DNA from: Allobosea sp. WAO
Lineage (GTDB): Bacteria; Pseudomonadota; Alphaproteobacteria; Rhizobiales; Beijerinckiaceae
NCBI RefSeq assembly: GCF_001509835.1
Contig: NZ_JXTJ01000006.1
Location: forward strand, 124,001-188,000
DNA length: 64,000 bases
Reading direction: 5' to 3'
Shown here: in pieces, positions 1-9,135 of the stretch
Numbering within the stretch: the stretch's first letter is position 1
Layout: each line of letters begins with the position of its first letter
Program-made: the position numbers and the translations under genes
The notes under the pieces: model-generated
Database searches by the model: none
Seen by the model: the letters and a program-made list of their open reading frames with translations, nothing else
Told to the model about the DNA's origin: nothing

Positions 1-1
1 C

Positions 2-529
2 GGCGGACTCGGGCGCATCGCCGACGACGCGGTGCTGGCGGGGAACTCCGACGATCTGATGGAGGAAAGCTACAAGGAGCGCGTCTTCGATCTGGTGATG
101 CGCCGGCTCGACGCGCTGGCGCCCTACAAGGCCGGGCTGCGCACCGTGATGCCGGCGCTGCGGCGCGACCCGCTGGCGCTGGCGGCGCTCGGCCGCAACG
201 CCGTGAACTCCTGGCGCTATATGCTGGCCTCTGCGGGCATCCGGACCGAGGACAGCCTTGGCGGCGTCAGGGTACGTGGCGCCGTGCTGCTGATGAGCCG
301 CGTCGCCGAGACCTGGCTCGAGGATGACGAGCCGGAATTGTCGCGGACCATGGCGAAGCTCGATCGCGAGCTGAAATCCGCCGGCCGGATCATGGCGCGC
401 GTCGAGGATGTGCACCGGCTGACGGCGCCGCTGCGCGGCCTTGCGCGGGCGCTGTGCGGCGGCACGCGCGAGAGCCGCCGCGAGCGGCTGCGCAACGAGG
501 ATGGTGACGGCTACGCGGCGGCGATCTGA
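2..529 (+). CDS. TetR/COQ9-like regulator, C-terminal part (5' truncated by window)
   Basis: The reading frame is open from base 2 to a TGA at 527-529, giving about 175 residues with no credible start. A GTG at 32 lies inside continuous coding sequence, so the true start is upstream of the window. The protein is all-helical and Arg/Leu rich, with stretches such as MEESYKERVFDLVMRRLD and ALGRNAVNSWRYML, typical of the ligand-binding half of TetR-family regulators or of COQ9-like proteins. The DNA-binding N-terminus is not in the window, so the class is tentative. The next gene starts about 100 bases downstream on the same strand. Confidence 0.55.
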   Translation, partial: GGLGRIADDAVLAGNSDDLMEESYKERVFDLVMRRLDALAPYKAGLRTVMPALRRDPLALAALGRNAVNSWRYMLASAGIRTEDSLGGVRVRGAVLLMSRVAETWLEDDEPELSRTMAKLDRELKSAGRIMARVEDVHRLTAPLRGLARALCGGTRESRRERLRNEDGDGYAAAI

Positions 530-633
530 GGCGCCGCGCCGGGGCGGCCGGGATCGTGGCCAAACCGTGGCAGTGTTAAGCGGCCTTTAGCGATTTCTCG
601 CAACTGTGCGGACCTCACCTTCGAGGTTCGCCA

Positions 634-2622
634 ATGTCATTTCTGAAGAAGATCGCCTCCCTGTCGATCGGCCGCTCGTTCGGGCTGGTCGCGCTTCTGG
701 CCGCCGGCATCGGCGTCGCCAGCGTTGCCGTGACGCTGAACCAGGCCCGCATCGACATGATGGACCTCAAGCGTTCGGAGGTGAAGGATATCGTAGACGC
801 GGCCGCTTCGACCGTGAACGCCTATCTGGCGCGGGTCGAGAAGGGTGAGCTCAAGGAGGCAGAGGCTCAGAAGCTGGCGCTCGACGCCATTTCCAATGCC
901 CGTTTCGACAACGGCAACTACCTGTTCGTGGTGCGCTTCGACGGCGTCAACATCGCCCATGCCAGCCCGAACCTGGTCGGCACGGACATGATGGCGTTCA
1001 AGGACGCCAATGGCCGCTTCTTCGTCAAGGACATGGTCGAGCTCGGCAAGACCAAGGGCTCGGGCTTCGTCGACTATTTCTGGCTGAGGAGCGGCGACAA
1101 GCAGCCCTCGCTGAAGATCTCCTATGTCGCCGCCGTGCCGAAATGGCAGTGGGCGATCGGCACCGGCATGCATGCCGACAGCGTCGATGTGGCCTTCGCG
1201 GGGCTGGTCCAGGACGTCGCCATCGTGCTGGTTCCGCTCGCCTTGCTGATGTTCGGCCTCGTCTTCTATCTGAGCCGCCGCGCCTCGCGCATGCTCGCCG
1301 GGCTCTCGGAGAACATGGGCGCGCTCGCCGCCGGCGATCTTCGGGTCGCGATCGACCATCAGGAACGTCAGGACGAAGTCGGCAACATGGCGCGGGCGCT
1401 GGTCGTCTTCCGCGATGCCGCGCTGGCGAAGCAGCAGGTCGAGGCCGAGAAGGCTCAGGCCGAAGCCGAGGCGACCGATCAGCGCCGCGCCGCCGATACG
1501 CAGCGCAATCTCAACGAGGCGCAGCGCAGCGAGGAGGCGCAGAAGCAGGCCGTTGTCGTGGCAGAACTGGGCGCCGGGCTCGAGCACCTGACCGCGGGCG
1601 ATCTGACCTATCGCATCGATGCCGTCTTCAGCGGCGAATACGCCAAGCTGAAGCAGGACTTCAACACCGCCATCGCCCATCTCGAAGAGACGATGCGCCA
1701 GATCGCGACCAACACCGAGAGCATGAAGGCCGGTGCCGGCGAGATCAGCCAGGCGGCGGACGACCTCGCCAGCCGTACCGAGCAGCAGGCCTCTTCGGTC
1801 GAGGAGACCGCGACGGCGCTCGACCAGCTCACCGCGACGGTGCGCCAGACCGCCGAGGGGGCTCGCCAAGCCAGCCAGGCGACCACGCAGGTCAAGGGCG
1901 AGGCCGAGCAGTCCGGCCAGATCGTTCGCGAGGCGGTCGCCGCCATGGGCGGCATCGAGAAGTCCTCCGAGGAGATCTCGCAGATCGTCGGCGTGATCGA
2001 CGAGATCGCCTTCCAGACCAATCTGCTGGCGCTCAATGCGAGCGTCGAGGCGGCCCGCGCCGGCGACGCCGGCAAGGGCTTCGCCGTCGTCGCCTCCGAG
2101 GTGCGCGCGCTCGCCCAGCGCTCGGCCGACGCCGCCAAGGAGATCAAGGGGCTGATTACCGCCTCGACGGTCGAGGTCGAGAAGGGCGTGGCGCTGGTCG
2201 GCCAGACCGGCAAGGCGCTCGAGCGGATGTCCGGCGAGATCACCCGCGCCACCTCGCTCGTCGCCGAGATCGCCTCGGCCGCCGGGGAGCAGGCGACAGG
2301 GCTGCAGGAGGTCAACACCGCCGTCAACGAGATGGACCAGGCGACCCAGCAGAACGCGGCGATGGCCGAGCAGTCGACCGCCGCCTCGCAGGCGCTGGCC
2401 CAGGAGGCCGACCGCCTCGCCGCCCTGGTCTCGCGCTTCAAGCTCGGCGGCGACGTGACCGCACTCAAGGCCATGGCCGCCAGGATGGCGCAGGTCGCGA
2501 ACGCCTCGACGGCTCCTGCGCCACGCCCGGCGCGCGCCGCGGCCCCGGTCGCGAGCAACGGCCATGCAGCGCCGCGCAAGCCGGTCCTCGCCAGCAATGA
2601 TCGCGGCTGGGAGGAGTTTTGA
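634..2622 (+). CDS. Methyl-accepting chemotaxis protein with Cache sensor
   Basis: This is a 662-residue inner-membrane chemoreceptor. It has a first membrane helix at about residues 12-35, a periplasmic single-Cache sensor to about 187 ([14 protein letters not shown] and [12 protein letters not shown] are Cache-like), a second helix at about 190-213, a HAMP domain after it, a second HAMP-like segment near 310-350, and a long signalling coiled coil. The conserved hairpin tip is clear ([20 protein letters not shown], then [15 protein letters not shown]). It should relay ligand binding to CheA/CheW. The C-terminus ends GWEEF, similar to the CheR/CheB tether pentapeptide (NWETF type). The ligand cannot be read from sequence. 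Confidence 0.95.
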   Translation: MSFLKKIASLSIGRSFGLVALLAAGIGVASVAVTLNQARIDMMDLKRSEVKDIVDAAASTVNAYLARVEKGELKEAEAQKLALDAISNARFDNGNYLFVVRFDGVNIAHASPNLVGTDMMAFKDANGRFFVKDMVELGKTKGSGFVDYFWLRSGDKQPSLKISYVAAVPKWQWAIGTGMHADSVDVAFAGLVQDVAIVLVPLALLMFGLVFYLSRRASRMLAGLSENMGALAAGDLRVAIDHQERQDEVGNMARALVVFRDAALAKQQVEAEKAQAEAEATDQRRAADTQRNLNEAQRSEEAQKQAVVVAELGAGLEHLTAGDLTYRIDAVFSGEYAKLKQDFNTAIAHLEETMRQIATNTESMKAGAGEISQAADDLASRTEQQASSVEETATALDQLTATVRQTAEGARQASQATTQVKGEAEQSGQIVREAVAAMGGIEKSSEEISQIVGVIDEIAFQTNLLALNASVEAARAGDAGKGFAVVASEVRALAQRSADAAKEIKGLITASTVEVEKGVALVGQTGKALERMSGEITRATSLVAEIASAAGEQATGLQEVNTAVNEMDQATQQNAAMAEQSTAASQALAQEADRLAALVSRFKLGGDVTALKAMAARMAQVANASTAPAPRPARAAAPVASNGHAAPRKPVLASNDRGWEEF

Positions 2623-2624
2623 GC

Positions 2625-2978
2625 GTGTCTTCCGAGCCCGCCGCACCGATCGGCTTTGAGGATTTCCTCAAGGTCGACATCCGGGTCGGCACTATCGTCG
2701 AGGCCGAGCCCTATCCCGAGGCGCGCAAGCCTTCGATCAAGCTCGTCATCGATTTCGGCGGCACGATCGGCCGCAAGAAGTCCTCGGCGCAGATCACCAG
2801 GCACTACCGGCCCGAGGACCTCCCGGGCCGGCAGGTGCTGGCGGTGGTGAATTTTCCGCCGCGTCAGATCGGCAAGTTCATGTCGGAAGTGCTGACGCTG
2901 GGCATTCCCGATGACGATGGTGAGGTCGTGCTGATCGCGCCGGGGCTGCCGGTTCCGGATGGCGGCCGGCTGTATTGA
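2625..2978 (+). CDS. csaA: CsaA-like tRNA-binding (EMAP/OB-fold) protein
   Basis: About 117 residues covering one OB-fold of the tRNA-binding domain family. The opening FEDFLKVDIRVGTIVEAEPYP and the later VVNFPPRQIGKFMSEVLTLG are the CsaA signature. Family members bind tRNA and have been proposed to help protein export. The GTG at 2625 is preferred because GAGGAG at 2611-2616 lies 8 bases before it. A TTG at 2619 would overlap the chemoreceptor stop and sit too close to that site. The gene follows the receptor almost without a gap, so co-transcription is likely, with no obvious functional link. Confidence 0.9.
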   Translation: MSSEPAAPIGFEDFLKVDIRVGTIVEAEPYPEARKPSIKLVIDFGGTIGRKKSSAQITRHYRPEDLPGRQVLAVVNFPPRQIGKFMSEVLTLGIPDDDGEVVLIAPGLPVPDGGRLY

Positions 2979-2996
2979 TCGCCGAATTGGCCGCCG

Positions 2997-3899
2997 CTAT
3001 TGCCGCTGCCAGATTCCGGTCGCGAGCGTCGTCGGGGCCGGCTCGGGCTCCGACCAGCGCAGCGGCAGCGCCGCGCGGCGGCGCCAGCCGCGCCGGCTGT
3101 GGAAGCGCCAGAGCCGCTGCGCACCGGCGAGCTCGGTAAGCTCCGCTCCGTCCCAGATGATCTCGGTCTCGCCCTGCAGCTGGATGAGATCTCCGCTCGA
3201 AAAATCGATGAAGAGCAGGCTCGCGGCTGGTTCGAGGAGCAGGTTTCCGAGCGTGTTGAAATAGCTGTTCCCGGCGAAATCGGGGACGGTTAGGCAGTCG
3301 CCCCCGACGGCGACGAAGCCGGGCTGGCCGCCGCGATGCGATATGTCCACGCCACCCGCCGCGGCGCTGGCAATGAACAAGGTGTCGGCGCGCAGGATCA
3401 GGGCCCGTGCCTCAGCGTCGAGACCGACGAACGCCTCGGCCGGAGCCGGGTCGACGGGAACCCGCACCGGTTCGCGGCTTTGGATGTATTTGGCGCAGTT
3501 GCCGAAGCTCTCGCTGACCTCGACTGTCAGGCCGGCGTCGGTGAGCGTCGTGACCGTGCCGTTGGCGCGGTTGCGCCGGCGCGTCCGGAAATCCAGCCCG
3601 AGCAGGCCGATCGGCGCCCCGGGCGCGAAGGCCGCCATGGCGGGGTCGTCCGGCGGCGGCTGCGCTGCGATCGAAAGCGCGGTCGGCGATGGGCTGGCGA
3701 CGAAGCCTTCCTCGCCGGTCAGCACGGTCGCGATCGGGTGGCCTGCGGCGTCGCGTCCGGCGGCAAAGAGATAAGGCAGCAGCGCGAAGAATTCCCGGTG
3801 CTGGTCAGGCATGAAGCTGCGGATCCCGGCCCCGCGCGAGTTCAGCCCTGCGCGTGCCTGCGCCGCCAGCTCGCCGCGATGGAAGGGCTGCCCGTCCAT
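2997..3899 (-). CDS. Pyridoxamine 5'-phosphate oxidase-like FMN-binding family protein
   Basis: 300 residues. The C-terminal half has the split-barrel flavin-binding look of the PNPOx-like superfamily (ADTLFIASAAAG, VDISHRGGQPGFV, GNSYFNTLGNLL, SLLFIDFSSGDLIQLQG). The N-terminal half carries a second related segment (FFALLPYLFAAGRDAAGHP). Such proteins usually bind FMN or heme and reduce small molecules, but the substrate is unknown. The start at 3899 (ATG, MDGQPFHRGELAAQARAG) follows the GST stop by 5 bases, so the two genes form a GST-oxidase operon reading leftwards. The frame stays open far upstream, but that part overlaps the GST gene and is not coding. Confidence 0.8.
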   Translation of the reverse strand: MDGQPFHRGELAAQARAGLNSRGAGIRSFMPDQHREFFALLPYLFAAGRDAAGHPIATVLTGEEGFVASPSPTALSIAAQPPPDDPAMAAFAPGAPIGLLGLDFRTRRRNRANGTVTTLTDAGLTVEVSESFGNCAKYIQSREPVRVPVDPAPAEAFVGLDAEARALILRADTLFIASAAAGGVDISHRGGQPGFVAVGGDCLTVPDFAGNSYFNTLGNLLLEPAASLLFIDFSSGDLIQLQGETEIIWDGAELTELAGAQRLWRFHSRRGWRRRAALPLRWSEPEPAPTTLATGIWQRQ

Positions 3900-3904
3900 C
3901 GCGG

Positions 3905-4528
3905 TCAGCCCTTCGCCGGTAGCGGCGAACGCGGCATCGGCTTGAAGAAGGGCAGGGCTTCGACGCGCGTGAGCCAGGCGCGGACGGCAGGATAAGGGGT
4001 AAGGTCGATGCCGCCTTCGGGGGCGTGCGCGACATAGGAGTAGCAGGCGAGATCGGCCAATGTCGGATGCTCGGCGGCGAGGAAGCTCCGATCGTGGAGA
4101 TGCCCATCCATGAAGGAAAGCAGGCGGCTCGCAATGCGCTCGGCCCGGACCGGCTCGTCGGGGAAATTGAACTGGGCGATCATCCGCGCGGCGGCGGGAC
4201 CATGCATGACCTCGCCGGCCGCGATCGAGAGCCAGCGCTGCATCTGCGCTGCCGCCACGGGCTCGTCCGGGAGCCACATGCTTTGCGGCGCATAGCGCCT
4301 GACCAGATAGACCATGATGGCATTGCTGTCGGCCAGGGTGAGATCGCCATCCTGCAGCACCGGGATCTGACCGAGCGGGTTGAGGGTGCGAAACGCTTCC
4401 GCCCTCCGGATTTCCGCCGGCGCCGCGACGAAGTCGAACTCCAGCCCCAGCGCGCGCAGAAGAAGCTCGACCCGGTGCGTATGGCCGGAGAGCACGGTGC
4501 CGTGCAGGATAATCTGGGAGCTGGACAT
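3905..4528 (-). CDS. Glutathione S-transferase family protein
   Basis: 207 residues with the two-domain GST layout. The N-terminal thioredoxin-like domain (LHGTVLSGHTHRVELLLRAL, NPLGQIPVLQDGDLTLADS) carries the cis-proline and the SNAI glutathione-gamma-glutamyl contact. The helical C-domain contains ADLACYSYVAHAPEGGID. It probably conjugates or reduces an electrophile, and the downstream flavin-type oxidase-like gene suggests a small detoxification operon. It is divergent from a LysR gene across 95 bases, which implies regulation by that LysR protein. Confidence 0.93.
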   Translation of the reverse strand: MSSSQIILHGTVLSGHTHRVELLLRALGLEFDFVAAPAEIRRAEAFRTLNPLGQIPVLQDGDLTLADSNAIMVYLVRRYAPQSMWLPDEPVAAAQMQRWLSIAAGEVMHGPAAARMIAQFNFPDEPVRAERIASRLLSFMDGHLHDRSFLAAEHPTLADLACYSYVAHAPEGGIDLTPYPAVRAWLTRVEALPFFKPMPRSPLPAKG

Positions 4529-4553
4529 GGTGACCTCGCGTTTGCTGAGGCAC

Positions 4554-4602
4554 TCTGATTGTTTCGCATTCCGGTCGAAAGACGGTATTATCGCAAATCA
4601 GA
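4554..4602. promoter_or_regulatory. Divergent GST/LysR regulatory region with dyad
   Basis: Within the 95-base gap between the two divergent starts, TCTGATT (4554-4560) and AATCAGA (4596-4602) form a perfect 7-base inverted repeat enclosing 35 bases. Outer half-sites at about this spacing on a divergent LysR promoter fit a LysR-type regulatory region, though the canonical T-N11-A site is not obvious. The role as an operator is inferred. Confidence 0.4.
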
Positions 4603-4623
4603 ATTCCATCTGGAGCAACTGAT

Positions 4624-5532
4624 CTGGACCGCCTCGACGAGCTTTCCATCTTCGTTGCGATCATCGACACAGGCAGCCTCGCCGGAGCGGCAAGGCAGCT
4701 TCGGCGCTCGCGCCCGGCGGTGACGCGGGCCCTCGCAGCCCTCGAAAGGCGTGCCGGCGTCAGCCTGATCGCGCGTACGACCCGGCAATTGATGGCGACG
4801 GAAGCCGGCCGCGAGCTGGCGGCATCGGCGCGCCGCATCCTCTCGGAATACGATGCCTCGCTGTCCGGCGTCTCCGGAGCGCCGGTGCGCGGGCTCCTGC
4901 GGATCACGGCGCCGCTTGCTTTCGGGCGGCGTCATGTCACGCCGATCGTTGCCGAGTTCCTCGACCTTCATCCCGAGGTCCAGGTCGAGCTGACCTTGTC
5001 CGACCGCAATCTCGATCTGATCGAGGAGGGGCTCGACCTCGCGGTCCGGATCGGCGAGCTGCCGAATTCGCGGCTGGTCGCCCGCAAGGTCGGCGAAGTC
5101 AGGCGGGTGCTGGTGGCCGCGCCCGATTATCTCGCGCGGCGCGGCACCCCGCAGCGCCCGTCCGACATTGCCGGGCACGACACCATCGCCAGCATCGCCG
5201 CCGGCCAGACCCTGCTCTGGCGCTTCGCCGGCAGCGGCCGCGAGGCGAGTGTGACGATCACGCCGCGCCTGATCGTCAACGAGGTTGAGTCGGTGCTGAT
5301 CGCGGCCCGTTCGGGACGCGGCTTGGCGCGGGCCTTGTCCTACCAGGTCGCGCCCGACCTTGCGGCGGGCAGCCTGGTCCGGCTGTTACGCGAATGGGAG
5401 CCGCCGGCGGCGCCGGTCCAGCTCGTCGTCCCGGGCGGCCAGCATCTGGCGCCGAAGGTTCGCGCCTTTCTCGACCATGCGGCGGCGCAGCTCCAGCATC
5501 TGCCGGTTATCCGGCCCGAGGCCGGCCGCTAA
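4624..5532 (+). CDS. LysR-family transcriptional regulator, CTG start
   Basis: 302 residues if translation starts at CTG 4624. The winged-helix N-terminus (LDELSIFVAIIDTGSLAGAA, then RALAALERRAGVSLI) is complete only from this codon. No ATG, GTG or TTG exists in frame between the upstream end of homology and GTG 4720, which lies inside the helix-turn-helix. GGAG at 4612-4615 sits 8 bases before the CTG. The effector domain follows (LLRITAPLAFGRRHVTPIVAEF, DLAVRIGELPNSRLVARKVG). It lies divergent from the GST operon and probably controls it. Gene callers may truncate it to the 4720 start. Confidence 0.85.
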   Translation: MDRLDELSIFVAIIDTGSLAGAARQLRRSRPAVTRALAALERRAGVSLIARTTRQLMATEAGRELAASARRILSEYDASLSGVSGAPVRGLLRITAPLAFGRRHVTPIVAEFLDLHPEVQVELTLSDRNLDLIEEGLDLAVRIGELPNSRLVARKVGEVRRVLVAAPDYLARRGTPQRPSDIAGHDTIASIAAGQTLLWRFAGSGREASVTITPRLIVNEVESVLIAARSGRGLARALSYQVAPDLAAGSLVRLLREWEPPAAPVQLVVPGGQHLAPKVRAFLDHAAAQLQHLPVIRPEAGR

Positions 5533-5546
5533 CCCGGTCGCGGCTG

Positions 5547-6470
5547 TCAGAGCTGCTCGTTATGGGCCCTGGCCTCGTCGCGGATCCAGCTGCGGAACGC
5601 GGCGATCGCCGGGCGGTCCGCCGAGGCTTCCGGGCAGACCAGATAGTATTGATGCGGGCTCCTGACCTGATGGGTGAAGGGCCGGACGAGGCGGCCCGCA
5701 GCCTGATAGTCGCCGATCAGGACGCTGGTCGCGAGCGCGACGCCCTGGCCCGAGGCGGCGGCCTGCAAGGCCAGGAAGGTGTGGGAAAAGCGCGGTCCCT
5801 GGCTGGCATCGACATCCTCGACGCCGGCGAGGGCGAGCCAGCGCGGCCAGGTGATGTAGTCGGGGATGCCTTCCGCGGCTTCATGCAGCAAAGTGTGGTG
5901 GCGAAGGTCGGACGGTTCGAGCAAAGGGCGCAGCGGGTTGCCGAGCAGCGCGGCGCTGCAGACCGGAAAGAAGTGCTCCTCCATCAGCAGGTCCGAGCGC
6001 AGGCCGGGATAGACGCCCTGGCCGAAGCGGATCGCGACGTCGACGTCTTCGCGGCCGAAATCGGTCAGGTTCACCGAGATCGAGATGCGCACTTCGAGCT
6101 CGGGGTGTCGCTCCTTCAGCGAGCCCAGCCGGGGGATCAACCAGCTCAGGGCGAAGCTCGGCATGGTGCTGACCGTCAGAACCGTGGCGGCGTCGGGGCG
6201 CATCGCCTGCGCGGTCGCTTCGTTGAGCTGGTCGAGCAGGCCCGAGATCGTGGCGGCGTAGCGCTCACCGAGGGCGGTCAGCGCCACGCCCTTGCTCGGC
6301 AGCCGGACGAAGAGGGGGCGCCGGAGCCAGCTCTCGAGCGCCCGGACCTGCTGGCCGATCGCGCTCGCGGTGACCGCGAGTTCCTCGCCCGCCCGTTCGA
6401 AGTTGAGATGCCGGGCCGCCGCCTCGAAGGCGCGCAGCGAGGTCGGGGGTGGAAGCTGGCGACGGGACAT
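5547..6470 (-). CDS. LysR-family regulator, GcvA-like
   Basis: 307 residues. The ATG at 6470 gives the GcvA-type opening PPPTSLRAFEAAARHLNFERA, followed by the helix-turn-helix (ELAVTASAIGQQVRALE) and the periplasmic-binding-like effector domain (VSTMPSFALSWLIPRLG, EDVDVAIRFGQGVYPGL). An upstream extension to 6533 is open but lacks family similarity. GcvA-like members often activate divergent genes. The neighbour here is a DUF1127 gene 105 bases away, a common pairing in Hyphomicrobiales. The target and effector are unknown. Confidence 0.93.
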   Translation of the reverse strand: MSRRQLPPPTSLRAFEAAARHLNFERAGEELAVTASAIGQQVRALESWLRRPLFVRLPSKGVALTALGERYAATISGLLDQLNEATAQAMRPDAATVLTVSTMPSFALSWLIPRLGSLKERHPELEVRISISVNLTDFGREDVDVAIRFGQGVYPGLRSDLLMEEHFFPVCSAALLGNPLRPLLEPSDLRHHTLLHEAAEGIPDYITWPRWLALAGVEDVDASQGPRFSHTFLALQAAASGQGVALATSVLIGDYQAAGRLVRPFTHQVRSPHQYYLVCPEASADRPAIAAFRSWIRDEARAHNEQL

Positions 6471-6575
6471 TGGTTGGCCAAGTTCAGCTTGGGCGGAAGC
6501 GTAGAACTTCTCATTTGCTCTACCTGCCCGCAAGGCGCAGATTCTCAGGCATAATCGCCATGACAGGAGGCCGCC

Positions 6576-6800
6576 ATGCCGGCCAAGATCGCCACAGAAA
6601 ATCTATCCCAACTCGCAGAGAGGCATGCCGCAGCGGGGATTGCCGGCCTGCTGCTGCGCTTCGAGGACTGGCTCGCCATGCGGGCGAGCGCGCGCGCCCT
6701 TTACCGCATGGACGACCAAGCGCTGTCCGATCTCGCTTTGTCGCAGAGCGATGTCGAGCGGGTGAACCAGTCGGCCCGCAAGGCGCCGTGGCGCCAGTAA
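6576..6800 (+). CDS. DUF1127 small basic protein
   Basis: 74 residues. The C-terminal half, RASARALYRMDDQALSDLAL followed by SQSDVERV, is the DUF1127 pattern: an Arg-rich helix, then L-x-D-(I/L)-G/A-L-type residues. AGGAGG sits just upstream of the ATG. Small DUF1127 proteins in related bacteria affect RNA turnover and phosphate or carbon metabolism, but whether this longer version does so is not known. It is divergent from the GcvA-like regulator, which probably controls it. Confidence 0.85.
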   Translation: MPAKIATENLSQLAERHAAAGIAGLLLRFEDWLAMRASARALYRMDDQALSDLALSQSDVERVNQSARKAPWRQ

Positions 6801-6890
6801 GGCGCTTCCAGCAGAACGAGACGTCTATGCGTCCCCGGGATGGGCGTAGCCCGGCCCGGGGCTTGCGCATGCGCTGAAGAGCTCGTCCGA

Positions 6891-8339
6891 TCAGACCGGC
6901 AGGCGCACCGTCGCGCGCAGGCCGCCGAGCGGCGATTCACCCAGGATGATGTCGCCGCCATGCGAGCGGGCGATGTCGCGGGCGATGGCGAGGCCGAGGC
7001 CTGTGCCACCGCCATCGACATTGCGAGCCTCGTCGAGGCGGAAGAACGGCTTGAACACATCCTCGCGCAATTCCGGCGCGATGCCCGGCCCGTCATCATC
7101 GACCATGACGATGAGATAGCGCGCATCATGCGTGGCGCGGATCGCGATGCGGTCGCCGAAACGGGCCGCATTAGAGACGAGGTTGGTCAAGAGCCGCCGG
7201 ATCGCATCGGGTCTGACGACGACCAGCGGGTCGCCGACGACGGTGAGTTCGGTCTGGTGGCCATGGCGCTCCGCGTCGACCTTGAGGTGCTCCAGAAGCG
7301 AGCGGATATCGGTCTCGACCGGCGACTCGCCGGCGTCGCCGCGCGCGAAGGCGAGATAGTCCTCGAGCATGCGGCTCATCTCGTCGACATCCTTCTCGAT
7401 CGCCTCCAGGTCGGGCGATCTTTCGAGAAGTGCGAGGGAGAGCTTGAAGCGGGTCAGGATGGTGCGCAGATCGTGGCTGACGCCGTTCAGCATCATGGTG
7501 CGCTCGCCGATCGAGCGTTCGACGCGCCGCTTCATTTCGATGAAGGCATTGCCGGCGCGCCGGACCTCGCGTGCACCGCGCGGGCGGAAATCGGCGTCGC
7601 GGCCCTTGCCGAAGGCTTCCGCCGCGTCGGCGAGACGCAGGATCGGCCGGATCTGGTTGCGCAGGAACAGCACCGCGATGGTCAACAGGATCAGCGAGGT
7701 GCCCATCATCCAGAGCAGGAAGATGTGGCTGTTCGAGGCATAGGCCTGGCTGCGACGTGTCAGCACCCGCATCACGTCCTTGCCGAGCTTGATTCGGATC
7801 TCGATCAGGCTGGAGCGGCCGACGGTGTCGAGCCAGAACGGGCGCTTGACCTGCTGGGCGAGCTCGGCCGAGAGCGCGCTGTCGAGCAGCGAGAAGAAGG
7901 GGCGGGGGCCCGGCGCCGGCAGATCGGCATCGGGCAGGATGTCGACGTCGAGGCCGAGCCGCTCCTGGGCGATGCGCGAGAGCTGATCCGCGTCCTTGTC
8001 CTGCGGGTAGGTCTCATAGACGTCGATCAGGGCGGCGATATCCTGCGAGACCGCCGCGGAGAGCCGCTGCGTCACTGTCTGCCAGTGCCGTTCCATGAAA
8101 ACATAGGCGATGACCGATTGCAGCAGGACGACCGGCGCGATGACGATCACCAGGGCGCGCGGATAGAGGCCCTTGGGCATGATCCGGCTGATCGCCCGCG
8201 CCGGGCGCTTCTGGAGGCGCTTGAGCGGCGCGAACAGGGTGGCGCCGATGCGCGTCAGAGCGGTGCCCACCGGGCGCAGCCAGGCACCAATTCTCGCCGC
8301 GAGCGGGAGGAGGCGGCGCCGGAGCGAGGCGTCGGCCAT
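6891..8339 (-). CDS. EnvZ-like sensor histidine kinase
   Basis: 482 residues. An unusually long basic N-terminus (about 60 residues) precedes the first membrane helix (about 63-85). A periplasmic sensor of about 140 residues follows, then a second helix (HIFLLWMMGTSLILLTIAVLFL), HAMP, and the dimerisation/phosphoacceptor helix with His289 (GVSHDLRTILTR). The ATPase domain shows the N box (NLVSNAARFG), G1 (DDDGPGIA) and G2 (GTGLGLAI). It should phosphorylate the response regulator encoded 5 bases upstream. The arrangement marR-ompR-envZ beside ilvE recurs in Hyphomicrobiales. The signal is not known. Confidence 0.95.
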   Translation of the reverse strand: MADASLRRRLLPLAARIGAWLRPVGTALTRIGATLFAPLKRLQKRPARAISRIMPKGLYPRALVIVIAPVVLLQSVIAYVFMERHWQTVTQRLSAAVSQDIAALIDVYETYPQDKDADQLSRIAQERLGLDVDILPDADLPAPGPRPFFSLLDSALSAELAQQVKRPFWLDTVGRSSLIEIRIKLGKDVMRVLTRRSQAYASNSHIFLLWMMGTSLILLTIAVLFLRNQIRPILRLADAAEAFGKGRDADFRPRGAREVRRAGNAFIEMKRRVERSIGERTMMLNGVSHDLRTILTRFKLSLALLERSPDLEAIEKDVDEMSRMLEDYLAFARGDAGESPVETDIRSLLEHLKVDAERHGHQTELTVVGDPLVVVRPDAIRRLLTNLVSNAARFGDRIAIRATHDARYLIVMVDDDGPGIAPELREDVFKPFFRLDEARNVDGGGTGLGLAIARDIARSHGGDIILGESPLGGLRATVRLPV

Positions 8340-8344
8340 GGTCT

Positions 8345-9076
8345 TCAGCCCCGGTCGATGACGAGGCGGTAGCCGACGCCGCGAACGGTCTGGAGATAGA
8401 GCGGATCGGCCGGGTCGCGCTCGATCTTGCGGCGGAGCCGGTTGATCTGGACGTCGATGGTACGGTCGTTGGCGGCCGAGCCCTGATTGGCGAGCTGCTC
8501 GCGCGGCACGTGCTCGCCCGCCCGCTCGGCCAGCACGGTCAGGATCTCGCGCTCGCGCTCGGTCAGACGGATCGATTCCTCGCCCTGACGCAATTCGCCG
8601 CGGGCGAGGCCGAAGACGAAGGGGCCGAAGCGGACATAATCCGGCCGTGGCGGTGCCGGCGGCGGTTCGGGCTGGGCCGTGCGCTTGAGGATGTTGCCGA
8701 GACGCAGGATGAGTTCGCGCGGCTCGAACGGCTTGGCGAGATAGTCGTCGACGCCGATCTCGAGCCCGTTGATGCGGTCGCCGCTGTCGGTCCGGGCCGT
8801 CAGCATCAGGATCGGGATTTCCGAGCCGGCGCGCAGCCGCCGCGCGAAGTCGAAGCCGTTCTCGCCCGGCATCATGATGTCGAGCACCATGGCATCGAAG
8901 ACGAGATGGCCGAGCCGGGTATCGGCCTCGGCCGCATTGGCAGCGGTGGTGACGCGGTAGCCGTGATCGCCGAGGAAGCGGGCCAGCAGGTCGCGCAGGC
9001 GGCGGTCGTCGTCGACCACCAGGATATGCGGGGCCTCGTCCGGAATCGGCTTGCGCTGGCCACTCGGCGCCATCAT
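8345..9076 (-). CDS. OmpR-family response regulator
   Basis: 243 residues. The receiver domain has the acidic pocket DDD (22-24), phospho-Asp66 (MVLDIMMPGENG), Thr in LMLTAR, and Lys in DYLAKPFEPRE. The C-terminal winged helix (RLTEREREILTVLAERAGE, then RTIDVQINRLRRKIE and YLQTVRGVGYRL) is typical of OmpR/PhoB. It is co-transcribed with the histidine kinase (5-base gap) and probably with the MarR gene upstream (59-base gap). Paired MarR/OmpR genes resemble PetP/PetR of Rhodobacter, a comparison from memory only. Confidence 0.96.
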   Translation of the reverse strand: MMAPSGQRKPIPDEAPHILVVDDDRRLRDLLARFLGDHGYRVTTAANAAEADTRLGHLVFDAMVLDIMMPGENGFDFARRLRAGSEIPILMLTARTDSGDRINGLEIGVDDYLAKPFEPRELILRLGNILKRTAQPEPPPAPPRPDYVRFGPFVFGLARGELRQGEESIRLTEREREILTVLAERAGEHVPREQLANQGSAANDRTIDVQINRLRRKIERDPADPLYLQTVRGVGYRLVIDRG

Positions 9077-9135
9077 CCCCGTCCCCTCGATTCTGTCGGA
9101 GCTCCGCTCATGCCCCTTTCGAGTAGCACGAAGCG

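Noticed and set aside
2997..4907. A single 636-residue leftward protein
   Set aside because: Its upstream part overlaps the GST gene and the LysR N-terminus in another frame; homology begins only at Met 3899.
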